Source of the DNA: Leisingera sp. ANG-M1
GTDB taxonomy: Bacteria; Pseudomonadota; Alphaproteobacteria; Rhodobacterales; Rhodobacteraceae
Length of the DNA stretch: 64,000 bases
Direction: 5' to 3'
NCBI RefSeq assembly: GCF_000813745.1
Contig: NZ_JWLC01000008.1
Coordinates: 335,604-399,603, forward strand
Positions 31,521 to 39,532 of the stretch are shown here, in pieces (position 1 is the first letter of the stretch; each line of letters opens with the position of its first letter). Made by a program: the position numbers and the translations under genes. The notes under the pieces were generated by a model. It saw only the letters and a list, made by a program, of their open reading frames with translations, did not search any database and was not told the DNA's origin.

Positions 31521-32096
31521 TTAGCCGCGCCAAGAGCGGACAACGCCGCAGTCCATATGCACAAAGTTGGAACGGTAGTATTTGCCGACACCGCCGGCCC
31601 GGCAGGCCTCGGCAGCTTTGGCCATCTGCGAAACTGAACGGGAAGACAGCCGCAGATCAGCCGCTTGGCCGCGCATATGCAGCGAATTCTTTGCTACCCC
31701 GCGCGAACGGCTGCGCAGCATGGCATTTGTTTTGGGGCTGCGGTAGCCGGACAGCAGCATATAGGGCTCGTTCACGTCCAGCAGATTGTGCGAGGCGGCC
31801 ATGATGTCGATGGTGCGCAGATCCATGTCCTTGACCTGGTCGGTGCGCCAATCCCGCATGAAGTGATTGATTTCCTTGACCGCGTCCTTGATGTATTGGC
31901 CGTCAATCCAATAGACCATGTCCAAACGCTCGCCGGTACGGCCTGAATACATGCGGATGCGCCGGATGTCGCCGCCGCCGCGCAAGAGGCCTGCTGCATT
32001 GGAGAAGGTCGGGGCCGCTGCCACTGCGGTTGCAGCAAATACACCCAAGAGAGAACGCCGGGAAATCCCCGTGCCCGCGGTTTCTGCCATGTTCAC
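31521..32096 (-). CDS. DUF882/YcbK-type murein endopeptidase, Tat-exported
   Basis: 191 aa. The N-terminus has a twin-arginine signal (ISRRSLLGVFAATAVAAAP). The mature part matches the DUF882/YcbK (MepK-like, M15-type) peptidases: LLSGYRSPKTNAMLR, SLHMRGQAADLRL and NFVHMDCG hold the zinc His and Asp ligands. Such enzymes cut peptidoglycan cross-links, notably the 3-3 links made by L,D-transpeptidases. The divergent gene next door is just such a transpeptidase, which supports a paired role. Confidence 0.88.
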   Translation of the reverse strand: MNMAETAGTGISRRSLLGVFAATAVAAAPTFSNAAGLLRGGGDIRRIRMYSGRTGERLDMVYWIDGQYIKDAVKEINHFMRDWRTDQVKDMDLRTIDIMAASHNLLDVNEPYMLLSGYRSPKTNAMLRSRSRGVAKNSLHMRGQAADLRLSSRSVSQMAKAAEACRAGGVGKYYRSNFVHMDCGVVRSWRG

Positions 32097-32438
32097 TGCG
32101 CCGTCCCGTACGCTTTTTCGTCCTGCCTAGTTGCCCGATGTTACAGGCCCGCTAACTTCTTAGTTAACGTGCGGCTTGTATGGCACACCCTGAATCGTGT
32201 TCCAACAATTCTTTGCCGCAAGAGAATGGATAGGATGGATTTCGGCGATTTCTTGCGCAAAAGGGGAGGGCGCCTCTACTTTTCCCCGCGACTGTTGCAG
32301 CGGTGTCCCATAGACGCGGCTCCGGTGCATCAAAGTTAATATTTCGCGATTGTGAATGGACAACGAAGGCTGGCATTTACCAGAATTTCAGATAGGCACT
32401 GCCAAAATTGACAAAAATCGGCTCGAGGACCGGATAGT
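32097..32438. other. Intergenic region between divergent murein genes (342 bp)
   Basis: No gene or RNA found. It carries the promoters of both divergent genes; a TTGACA lies at about 32408, near the transpeptidase start. Short frames here have no coding signals. The region is AT-richer than its surroundings. Confidence 0.4.
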
Positions 32439-34067
32439 ATGACGCGCGTTTCCGCAGGATGTTTTTTGCCGGGGATCAAGGCCGGATTGTTTGCTTTGGC
32501 TCTGGGCGGCCTGACCGCAGGGGCGGTTTCCAGCCCGGCGCTGGCCGAGGTTCCGGCGGCTTTCCGCCAGGCGGTGGCTGAGGCGGCATCCTCGAATGAG
32601 GCGGTGGCCCGGTTCTACCGTGAAAACGGCTATCAGGCGATTTGGACTGGCGCAGACGAAGCGTCGCGTCAGCGCCGCAGTGCGCTTCTGGCCGCATTGG
32701 GCGACACAGGCGTTCATGGCTTGCCGGACCGGTCGGCCTTGATCGGTGATCTCATGCAGCAAATGCAGGAGGCCCGCACCACCCGCGATATTGGCAATGT
32801 TGAGGCCGCGCTGAGCCAGGCTCTGGTTGATTACGCCACGGACCTTCAAACGGGGCTTCTGGTGCCGTCCCGGATTGACGATGGAATGGTGCGCAAGAAG
32901 CACTCCGTCGACGGGACTGCGTTTCTGACCGGAATCCGGGATGGCCAGCCTTTTGCGTTCCTGCGCAGCTTGGTGCCTGCCTCGCCGCAATACCGGGGCC
33001 TGATGCGCGAGAAGCTGCGGCTGGAACAGATCCTGACCGATGGCGGCTGGGGTCCGGCTGTTAAGGCCAAGAAGCTGGAACCCGGCGATCAGGGGCCGGC
33101 GGTTATTGCTTTGAGAAACCGCCTGGTTGCGATGGGGTATATGCCGCGCAGCGCTGCGCGAAGCTACGACAGCGCCCTGGTAGCGGCAGTTCAAAGCTTT
33201 CAATCCGATCATGGGCTGGAAACTGATGGCGTGGCCGGTGCCGGCACAATTGCCGAGGTCAACAAACCCGTTTCCGAGCGCATCAAGTCCATCATTATTG
33301 CAATGGAGCGGGAGCGCTGGCTCACCCCGGATAGGGGCGAACGGCATGTTCTGGTCAATCAGACCGATTTCACCGCCAAAATCGTCGACAACGGCGATGT
33401 TACTTTTGAAACCCGTTCGGTGATCGGCAAGAACACTCACGACCGCCGCAGCCCGGAGTTCTCCGACGAGATGGAGCATATGGTGATCAACCCGAGCTGG
33501 TACGTGCCGCGCTCGATCATCACCAAAGAATACCTGCCGCAACTGAAAAACAATCCAGGTGCGGTCAGCCATATCCAGATCACTGACCGGCGCGGACGGG
33601 TGGTTGACCGCAGCACCGCGGATTTCACTCAGTACACAGCGCGGAACTTCCCCTACTCCATGCGCCAGCCGCCGAGCAGCCGCAACGCGCTGGGACTGGT
33701 CAAGTTCATGTTCCCTAACAAGTACAACATCTATCTGCATGACACCCCGCAGAAGAGCCTGTTTGCCCGCGAGGTGCGGGCCTTCTCGCACGGCTGTATC
33801 CGCCTGGCCCAGCCGTTTGAATTTGCTTATGCGCTGCTCGCCAAACAGACTGAAAACCCCAAGGACTTCTTCCACCGGATTTTGAACTCCGGCAAGGAAA
33901 CCAAGGTTGAATTGGAGCAGAAGGTGCCGGTGCATATCATCTACCGGACCGCGGTTGTTTCGGGCAAAGGCCGCGCGGAATTCCGCCGTGATGTCTACGG
34001 CCGCGACGCCAAGGTCTGGGATGCGCTGGAACGGGCAGGGGTGGTGCTGCCCAGCGTTCAAGGGTAA
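32439..34067 (+). CDS. L,D-transpeptidase (YcbB/LdtD-type)
   Basis: 542 aa with a signal peptide (GLFALALGGLTAGAVSSPALA). Domain order: N-terminal helical/scaffold region, peptidoglycan-binding motif LEPGDQGPAVIALRNRLVAMGYM near residues 213-235, then YkuD catalytic domain with SHGCIRLAQPFEFA, carrying the active cysteine. These periplasmic enzymes form 3-3 cross-links in peptidoglycan or attach proteins. It is divergent from a DUF882 endopeptidase and 39 nt upstream of an lpxD-like gene. Confidence 0.92.
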   Translation: MTRVSAGCFLPGIKAGLFALALGGLTAGAVSSPALAEVPAAFRQAVAEAASSNEAVARFYRENGYQAIWTGADEASRQRRSALLAALGDTGVHGLPDRSALIGDLMQQMQEARTTRDIGNVEAALSQALVDYATDLQTGLLVPSRIDDGMVRKKHSVDGTAFLTGIRDGQPFAFLRSLVPASPQYRGLMREKLRLEQILTDGGWGPAVKAKKLEPGDQGPAVIALRNRLVAMGYMPRSAARSYDSALVAAVQSFQSDHGLETDGVAGAGTIAEVNKPVSERIKSIIIAMERERWLTPDRGERHVLVNQTDFTAKIVDNGDVTFETRSVIGKNTHDRRSPEFSDEMEHMVINPSWYVPRSIITKEYLPQLKNNPGAVSHIQITDRRGRVVDRSTADFTQYTARNFPYSMRQPPSSRNALGLVKFMFPNKYNIYLHDTPQKSLFAREVRAFSHGCIRLAQPFEFAYALLAKQTENPKDFFHRILNSGKETKVELEQKVPVHIIYRTAVVSGKGRAEFRRDVYGRDAKVWDALERAGVVLPSVQG

Positions 34068-34106
34068 ATACCGGGCCCATACAGGATAATTCTGAAAGGG
34101 CCTGCC

Positions 34107-35180
34107 ATGTTCACTATCCGCCAGATCGCTGAGTCCCTGGGTGCCGAAGCCCAGGGCGACCTGGACCTGCTGATCGCAGGCGCGGCCGAGCCGCAGGATG
34201 CTGAAGCCAGCCAGGTTGCCATGGCGATGGCGCCCAAATATGCCGAAGGCCTTCAGGCGGGCAACGCACAGGCAGCGGTTCTGTGGGAGGGCGCCGACTG
34301 GCAGTCCTTTGGCCTGAAGGCGGCGATTTTCACTCCGCGTCCACGCATGACTATGTCCGGTGTGACTGCGATTCTGGACCGTGGCCAGGGTTTTGCGGAA
34401 GGCATTCACCCTTCTGCAGTTGTTGATCCTGCTGCTGAACTGGGTGAAGGGGTTTCGGTCGGACCGCTGGCAATCATCGCCGCCGGCGCCAAGATCGGAG
34501 CGCGCTCGGTGATTGGCCCGCATTGCTATATCGGAGCCGACGCTGTGATCGGTGAAGATGCGCAGCTGCGTGAAATGGTCTCCATCGGGGCGCGCGCCAG
34601 CATTGGCAACCGCTTTCGCGCCCAGCCTGGCGCGCGGATCGGCGGCGACGGGTTCTCCTATGTCACACCCGAGGTTTCCGGCGCCGAGAATGCCCGCAAA
34701 ACCATGGGAGACCAGGGCGAGGCCAAGGCGCAGTCTTGGGTGCGCATCCACTCTCTGGGTGCGGTCACCATTGGTGACGACGTTGAGATTGGCTCCAACT
34801 GCACCCTGGATAACGGAACCATCCGTGACACGGTGATCGGCAATGGCACCAAGATCGACAACCTTGTGCATGTCGGCCACAATACGCGTGTTGGCAATGA
34901 CTGCCTGCTTTGCGGCCAGACCGGCATCTCCGGCTCGGTCGACATCGGCAACAATGTGGTGCTGGGCGGCCAATGCGGGGTGGTCGACAATATCTTCATC
35001 GGGGACGGCGTCATTGCCGGCGGCGGCACCAAGATCCTGTCGAATGTGCCCGCGGGCCGGGTGATCATGGGCTACCCGGGCGTTAAGATGGAAACCCACA
35101 CCGAGATGTACAAAGCACAGCGCCGCCTGCCGCGGTTGATGCGTGACATCGAATTGTTAAAAAAGGCTGTTTTCAAGTAG
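34107..35180 (+). CDS. LpxD-type UDP-3-O-acyl-glucosamine N-acyltransferase
   Basis: 357 aa. LpxD adds the second hydroxyacyl chain to UDP-glucosamine in lipid A synthesis, using acyl-ACP. It shows the N-terminal uridine-binding domain (about residues 1-100) and then a left-handed beta helix of hexapeptide repeats. Catalytic-site region KIDNLVHVGHNTRVGNDC holds the expected His. It does not sit in the usual bamA-lpxD-fabZ-lpxA cluster; instead an ACP and a ketosynthase gene follow, so this may be a second LpxD or a relative acting on another sugar acceptor. Whether the genome has a separate canonical lpxD cannot be seen here. Confidence 0.85.
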   Translation: MFTIRQIAESLGAEAQGDLDLLIAGAAEPQDAEASQVAMAMAPKYAEGLQAGNAQAAVLWEGADWQSFGLKAAIFTPRPRMTMSGVTAILDRGQGFAEGIHPSAVVDPAAELGEGVSVGPLAIIAAGAKIGARSVIGPHCYIGADAVIGEDAQLREMVSIGARASIGNRFRAQPGARIGGDGFSYVTPEVSGAENARKTMGDQGEAKAQSWVRIHSLGAVTIGDDVEIGSNCTLDNGTIRDTVIGNGTKIDNLVHVGHNTRVGNDCLLCGQTGISGSVDIGNNVVLGGQCGVVDNIFIGDGVIAGGGTKILSNVPAGRVIMGYPGVKMETHTEMYKAQRRLPRLMRDIELLKKAVFK

Positions 35181-35228
35181 CGGCGCAGTTACTACATCTG
35201 CCTCAGCCAGAAAGTCGGGGGTCCCATC

Positions 35229-35486
35229 ATGAGCACGCAGGACAAGGTCATCGCAATCATTGCCGAACAGGCGGTTCTGGAGCCATCGGATGTGACCCTC
35301 GACAGCACCTTGGAGGACCTTGGCATCGACAGCCTGGGTCTGGTGGAGAGCATCTTTGCCATCGAAGAAGAGTTCGACATCTCGATTCCTTTCAACGCGA
35401 ATGAGCCCGAGCAGAGCGACTTTGACATCTCCAGCGTTGCGGCGATTATTTCCGGCATCGACAAGCTGGTCTCCGAAAAAGTGTAA
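35229..35486 (+). CDS. Acyl carrier protein (AcpXL-like)
   Basis: 85 aa. The phosphopantetheine attachment Ser is in LEDLGIDSLGLVESIFAIEEEF (the DSL motif). An insertion near NANEPEQSDFDISS makes it resemble AcpXL-type carriers that supply very-long-chain or special acyl groups to lipid A, not housekeeping AcpP. It lies between the lpxD-like and ketosynthase genes, 48 nt after the first and 6 nt before the second, so the three form a single unit. Confidence 0.85.
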   Translation: MSTQDKVIAIIAEQAVLEPSDVTLDSTLEDLGIDSLGLVESIFAIEEEFDISIPFNANEPEQSDFDISSVAAIISGIDKLVSEKV

Positions 35487-35492
35487 GCGTTC

Positions 35493-36701
35493 ATGAAACG
35501 AGTCGTTATCACCGGGGCAGGAACCATTAATGCCCTGGGTCATTCGGTGCCTGCGACCCTGGACGCCATGCGCGAAGGCCGCTGCGGCATTGGTGAGCTG
35601 AAATTTCGGGATGTCGACCGTCTGGCAATCCGGATCGGTGGGCAGGTGCGCGGGTTCGAGGCCGAAGGCCGCTTTAACCGCCAGCAGATGAGCCTTTATG
35701 ACCGCTTCACCCAGTTCACCCTGACCGCGGCCAAGGAGGCGATTGAGCAATCCGGGCTGGAATTTCACGGTGAGCTGTCTGCCAAAGCCGGTGTGGTGCT
35801 TGGCAACTCTGGCGGCGGCATGCAAACGCTGGATGAGAATTACCGCAGCGTCTATGAGGATGGCAAGAACCGGGTGCATCCCTTTGTGGTGCCCAAGCTG
35901 ATGAACAACGCCGCGGCAGGCCATGTGTCGATGCAGTTCAACCTAAAAGGCCCCAGCTTCACGGTGTCCACGGCCTGTGCGTCCTCCAACCACGCGATGG
36001 CGCAAGCGTTTCAGATTGTGCGTTCGGGGATGAGTCCGGTGATGATCACCGGCGGCTCGGAATCCATGCTGTGCTTTGGCGGGGTCAAGGCCTGGGAAGG
36101 GCTGCGGGTGATGTCCAAAGACGCCTGCCGCCCGTTCAGCGCCAACCGCAACGGCATGGTGCAGGGCGAGGGCGCCGGTATCTTTGTGTTCGAGGAATAT
36201 GAGCACGCCAAGGCCCGAGGCGCAGAAGTTCTTTGTGAAGTCATTGGCTTTGCAATGTCCTCTGATGCAGCGGATATCGTGATGCCCAGCAAGCAGGGCG
36301 CCGCCCGCGCCATAGCCGGTGCGCTTCAGGATGCCCGCATTGATGCGTCAGAGGTGGGCTACATCAATGCCCATGGGACCGGCACAGCAGCCAACGACAA
36401 GACAGAATGCGCGGCAGTTGCCGATGTCTTTGGCCCGCAGGCCGACAAGCTGATGATCTCATCTACCAAATCCATGCATGGCCATCTGATTGGCGGCACC
36501 GGCGCGGTGGAGCTCTTGGCTTGCATCATGGCATTGCGCGACGGTGTGATTGCCCCGACTATCAGTTATGACGAACCTGACCCGGAGTGCGCGCTGGACG
36601 TGGTGCCGAATGAAGCGCGAGAGGCAAGGGTTGATGTAGTCTTGTCCAATGCCTTTGCCTTTGGTGGCTTGAACGCGGTCTTGGCTCTGCGCAAGGTCTG
36701 A
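35493..36701 (+). CDS. Beta-ketoacyl-ACP synthase (FabF-like)
   Basis: 402 aa condensing enzyme. Catalytic Cys in FTVSTACASSNHAM; the two His are in NAHGTGTAANDKTE and SMHGHLIGGTGAVE. Starts MKRVVITGAGTINALGHSVP. It elongates acyl chains on an ACP; with the preceding special ACP and LpxD-like acyltransferase, it probably makes a dedicated acyl chain for a lipid A-like product. It shares the FabF fold but is a separate paralogue by its context. Terminator follows. Confidence 0.92.
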   Translation: MKRVVITGAGTINALGHSVPATLDAMREGRCGIGELKFRDVDRLAIRIGGQVRGFEAEGRFNRQQMSLYDRFTQFTLTAAKEAIEQSGLEFHGELSAKAGVVLGNSGGGMQTLDENYRSVYEDGKNRVHPFVVPKLMNNAAAGHVSMQFNLKGPSFTVSTACASSNHAMAQAFQIVRSGMSPVMITGGSESMLCFGGVKAWEGLRVMSKDACRPFSANRNGMVQGEGAGIFVFEEYEHAKARGAEVLCEVIGFAMSSDAADIVMPSKQGAARAIAGALQDARIDASEVGYINAHGTGTAANDKTECAAVADVFGPQADKLMISSTKSMHGHLIGGTGAVELLACIMALRDGVIAPTISYDEPDPECALDVVPNEAREARVDVVLSNAFAFGGLNAVLALRKV

Positions 36702-36713
36702 CCCCGAAAGAAC

Positions 36714-36747
36714 AACGCCGCGGCCAAAGGCGCGCGGCGTTTCTTTT
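36714..36747 (+). terminator. Terminator after the ketosynthase gene
   Basis: AACGCCGCG / CGCGGCGTT hairpin followed by TCTTTTTT. Confidence 0.85.
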
Positions 36748-36766
36748 TTAACCTGGTTGCCGTGGC

Positions 36767-37396
36767 TTACTGCTTGACCACATCCACCACGTCATAGCCC
36801 GCGGTGAAACCACTCAAAGACAGCTTCATTTCCACAACCTGGTCCGGGGCCGGAGCCGGGCGAAGCGACAGAACAGCTTCGTTGCCTTTCTTGAAAGCAT
36901 CGATGTCGCCCTGTGTCAGGCCAATTTGTGCCACACAGCCCAGCGGGTTGCAGAAGGAGTAATTGTACCGTTTGGCCGGCGCGCCATCGATTGAAATGGT
37001 CAGCGCGGCCGGCAGCAAGGTTTCCAGCGGTACGATCACGGTAGCACCGGCAACAGCCTGGCCGCCCTGCTGGTCGATCCGGAACAGCGACACTTCGGCA
37101 ATCGGGTTGCCTTGCGGCCCGGACAGGATTTGCAGCAGCGAGCAAGGGTCGGTTTCGTTTTCCGTCTTGATGCAAGCCAGATCCCAATCGCCATGCTTCT
37201 CTTTGGAGTAGCGCTGGCCAAGCCCGGGCTCGGCGTTAACGGGTTCACCCAAATCCAAAAGCTGGTCCGCAGTCGATCCTGCCTGCTCCGCGGTTTCCGC
37301 CCCGGAGGTCTCTTCCGCGGCCGTTTCCTGCGCCGCCAGTGGTGCGGTCATTGCAAGAACCGCAGCAAGGGAGATTGGGGTCAGGGACTTCAACAT
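36767..37396 (-). CDS. Invasion-associated locus B (IalB)-family protein
   Basis: 209 aa, exported: N-terminal signal MLKSLTPISLAAVLAMTAPLAAQ. The mature part has an acidic, alanine-rich linker (residues 22-55), then the IalB domain with GDWDLACIKTENETDPCSLLQIL and NYSFCNPLGCVAQIGLT, including four conserved cysteines that likely form disulfides. The IalB family is widespread in alphaproteobacteria; its function outside Bartonella is unclear. It stands alone, convergent with the ketosynthase gene. Confidence 0.88.
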   Translation of the reverse strand: MLKSLTPISLAAVLAMTAPLAAQETAAEETSGAETAEQAGSTADQLLDLGEPVNAEPGLGQRYSKEKHGDWDLACIKTENETDPCSLLQILSGPQGNPIAEVSLFRIDQQGGQAVAGATVIVPLETLLPAALTISIDGAPAKRYNYSFCNPLGCVAQIGLTQGDIDAFKKGNEAVLSLRPAPAPDQVVEMKLSLSGFTAGYDVVDVVKQ

Positions 37397-37724
37397 GAAT
37401 GCCTCATTTTTCTAAAGACGCTGCCAATGCGTGTAACACGCTGCCCGGACAGTGTCAGGTCAATAACAAATGAACAGTGGGGAAATCCGCGCACGCTCTC
37501 TCAAATCCGGTAACATCCGCAAGAAAAACAAAAAAGGGAACCCGATGGCCCCCTTTTTCGTCATTGCGTCTCCCCGTCGGACTGGCCGACTTAGTTATTG
37601 GGTAGGACGTTACGAAAGGGCTAGCCATCGGTCAACATGCAAGTTCAAAAAAATGCAATTGAGCACGGTTTTGAGGAAAATTGCCCGCTGAGTCCGCCTG
37701 CATGGACGGCCTGCATAAAAAGAA

Positions 37725-37745
37725 GGCCGTGCACAAGGCACGGCC
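37725..37745 (-). terminator. Possible intrinsic terminator on the minus strand
   Basis: Perfect 8-bp stem with 5-nt loop; read on the minus strand it is followed by TTCTTTTTATG. No annotated minus-strand gene ends here, so it may end a small RNA or antisense transcript. Confidence 0.5.
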
Positions 37746-37836
37746 AGTCTGACAGGGAGGAAATGTCCGCCACGGCAACCGCATTTGCTGGGGCGGGCAA
37801 GTTTGACTATCGCACTAAAAAGTTAACGATGTATTG

Positions 37837-37845
37837 TTATCCACA
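37837..37845 (+). promoter_or_regulatory. DnaA box upstream of the HerA-like gene
   Basis: Exact TTATCCACA, 27 nt before the GTG start. A single copy, so it may be chance; no origin-like cluster is seen. Confidence 0.35.
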
Positions 37846-37871
37846 GGAAAAAGAACAGGCGGGGAACAGGC

Positions 37872-39416
37872 GTGACAGACAGCATTCTTCTAGGTGGCGG
37901 CGGCGAGGACTATGGCAATCCGCAGAGGATGAAACTCAAATTTGCCAACCGGCACGGCCTTATCGCAGGGGCAACTGGCACCGGGAAGACGGTCACGCTG
38001 CAGATCCTCGCGGAAGGGTTCTCCAATGCTGGCGTGCCAGTGATCCTTGCCGACGTGAAAGGCGATTTGTCGGGTTTGGCGAAACCCGGGACCGAGGCAC
38101 ACAAACTGCATGAGGCGTTCACTGCACGGGCTGAAAAGATCGGGTTTTCAGACTACAGCTATCACGCATGCCCGGTCACGTTTTGGGACTTGTTCGGCGA
38201 GCAGGGCCATCCCGTGCGCACCACGGTGGCCGAGATGGGCCCCTTGCTGCTGTCGCGCTTGCTGGAGTTGAGCGAAGCCCAGGAGGGCATTTTGAACATT
38301 GCCTTCCGGCTGAGCGATGAGGAAGGGCTGCCGCTGCTGGACTTGAAAGACCTGCAGGCCTTGCTGGTCTGGATCGGCGAGAACCGGGACAAGCTATCGC
38401 TGCGTTACGGCAATGTCTCAGCCGCGTCGATTGGTGCCATTCAGCGCCGGCTTCTGGTGCTTGAGAACCAGGGCGGCGCCGGTCTGTTCGGCGAACCTGC
38501 GCTTGACCTCTCTGACTTGATGCGCTGTGATGAGGCGGGCAAGGGCATGATCAATATCCTGGCCGCAGACAAACTGATGGCGGCGCCGGGCTTGTATTCG
38601 ACATTTTTGCTGTGGCTGCTGAGCGAACTATTCGAGGAGCTGCCCGAGGTAGGCGATCCGGAAAAGCCACGCCTTGTTTTCTTTTTTGACGAGGCGCACC
38701 TGCTGTTCGAAGACGCTCCCAAGGCCTTGACCGACAAGGTGGAGCAAGTGGCGAGGCTGATCCGCTCCAAGGGAGTGGGGATCTATTTCATTACTCAGAA
38801 TCCGGCGGATGTTCCGGAGGATATCCTGGGCCAGCTGGGCAACCGGGTGCAGCACGCCTTGCGCGCGTTCACCGCGAAGGACCGAAAGAACCTGAAACTG
38901 GCCGCCGAGACCTATCGCGAAAACCCGCGGTTTCAGACCGGGGACGCGATCCGAGAAGTTGGCGTCGGAGAGGCTGTGACCTCGCTGCTGGAAAAAAAGG
39001 GCGTGCCTGGCGTGGTCGAGCGCACCCTGATCCGGCCTCCCAGTTCGCAACTGGGGCCGATCAACGATCAGGAGCGTTCGGATTTTCTAAAGGGCTCTGA
39101 TATGGCTGGAAAATACGACAGGACGCTGGACCGGCGTTCGGCCTATGAAATCCTGTCTCAGCGGGCGCAGGCGTCAGCGCAGGAGGCCGAAGTTTCGGAG
39201 GCAGCCGCGGAAGATGCGCCGCAGCCGATGGCGCGGGAATTCAATGCCGCCCGCCGTTACTCGGGATCCAGGGTGAGCCGGTCGTCTTCAAAGACCTACC
39301 GGAAGAAAGACAGTTTTGCCTCGGCCATGTCCGAAGCCGTCATCAAGGAGCTTAAGGGGACCACTGGCCGCCGCATCGTCAGGGGTATTCTTGGCAGTTT
39401 TTTCAAGGGGCGCTGA
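37872..39416 (+). CDS. HerA-like/DUF853 helicase-type ATPase
   Basis: 514 aa, GTG start. Walker A is [20 protein letters not shown], Walker [16 protein letters not shown], with sensor region [16 protein letters not shown]; this is the HerA-FtsK clade (DUF853, YjgR-like). Its role is uncertain; HerA relatives pump or unwind DNA, but this group has no fixed partner. The C-terminal 100 residues are charged and low-complexity and end basic. Stands alone, with a single DnaA box upstream and a Rhodobacterales repeat plus terminator downstream. Confidence 0.88.
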   Translation: MTDSILLGGGGEDYGNPQRMKLKFANRHGLIAGATGTGKTVTLQILAEGFSNAGVPVILADVKGDLSGLAKPGTEAHKLHEAFTARAEKIGFSDYSYHACPVTFWDLFGEQGHPVRTTVAEMGPLLLSRLLELSEAQEGILNIAFRLSDEEGLPLLDLKDLQALLVWIGENRDKLSLRYGNVSAASIGAIQRRLLVLENQGGAGLFGEPALDLSDLMRCDEAGKGMINILAADKLMAAPGLYSTFLLWLLSELFEELPEVGDPEKPRLVFFFDEAHLLFEDAPKALTDKVEQVARLIRSKGVGIYFITQNPADVPEDILGQLGNRVQHALRAFTAKDRKNLKLAAETYRENPRFQTGDAIREVGVGEAVTSLLEKKGVPGVVERTLIRPPSSQLGPINDQERSDFLKGSDMAGKYDRTLDRRSAYEILSQRAQASAQEAEVSEAAAEDAPQPMAREFNAARRYSGSRVSRSSSKTYRKKDSFASAMSEAVIKELKGTTGRRIVRGILGSFFKGR

Positions 39417-39425
39417 AGTTGAATT

Positions 39426-39483
39426 GGGTTTGGCTGGTGCCAAACCCATGCCTCCGGCGGGGATATTTTTGGCAAGAGGAAAG
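39426..39483 (+). repeat. Dispersed Rhodobacterales intergenic repeat with hairpin
   Basis: Hairpin GGGTTTGGC-TGGT-GCCAAACCC (39426-39447) is followed at 39450 by a GCCTCCGGCGGGGATATTTT-type block and a GGCAAGAGGAAAG tail. From memory this is a recurrent element after genes in Rhodobacteraceae genomes; only one copy is in the window. It is not coding. Confidence 0.6.
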
Positions 39484-39493
39484 ACTGGGAAGG

Positions 39494-39531
39494 AAAACGC
39501 CGCCCGCGGGAGACCGGAGCGGCGTTTTTTT
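39494..39531. terminator. Terminator between herA-like gene and livM
   Basis: AACGCCGC / GCGGCGTT hairpin with seven T after it on the plus strand; the A-rich arm lets it work weakly on the minus strand, where livM ends. Confidence 0.85.
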
Positions 39532-39532
39532 G

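Larger units (their letters stand above)
37397..37871. other. 475-bp intergenic region with hairpins and a DnaA box
   Basis: No convincing gene. Contents: an AAAAAGGG/CCCTTTTT hairpin near 37530-37558; a perfect hairpin GGCCGTGC-ACAAG-GCACGGCC at 37725-37745, followed on the minus strand by TTCTTTTT (a good minus-strand terminator); a strong GGGAGG site before an ATG at 37763 that merely opens a frame into the next gene; and a perfect DnaA box, TTATCCACA, at 37837-37845. Confidence 0.45.

Noticed and set aside
32388-35099. A 903-codon open frame on the minus strand
   Set aside because: It lies antisense to the L,D-transpeptidase and lpxD-like genes, shows no family motif and has a composition (many His, Gln, Arg) typical of a shadow frame in GC-rich DNA.
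37837-37845. Possible replication origin
   Set aside because: Only one DnaA box, no cluster, no AT-rich unwinding region and no origin-flanking genes.
37763-37871. Small gene with a strong GGGAGG site at ATG 37763
   Set aside because: The frame runs into the HerA-like gene in another phase and ends there with no recognisable protein; kept only as a note in the intergenic entry.
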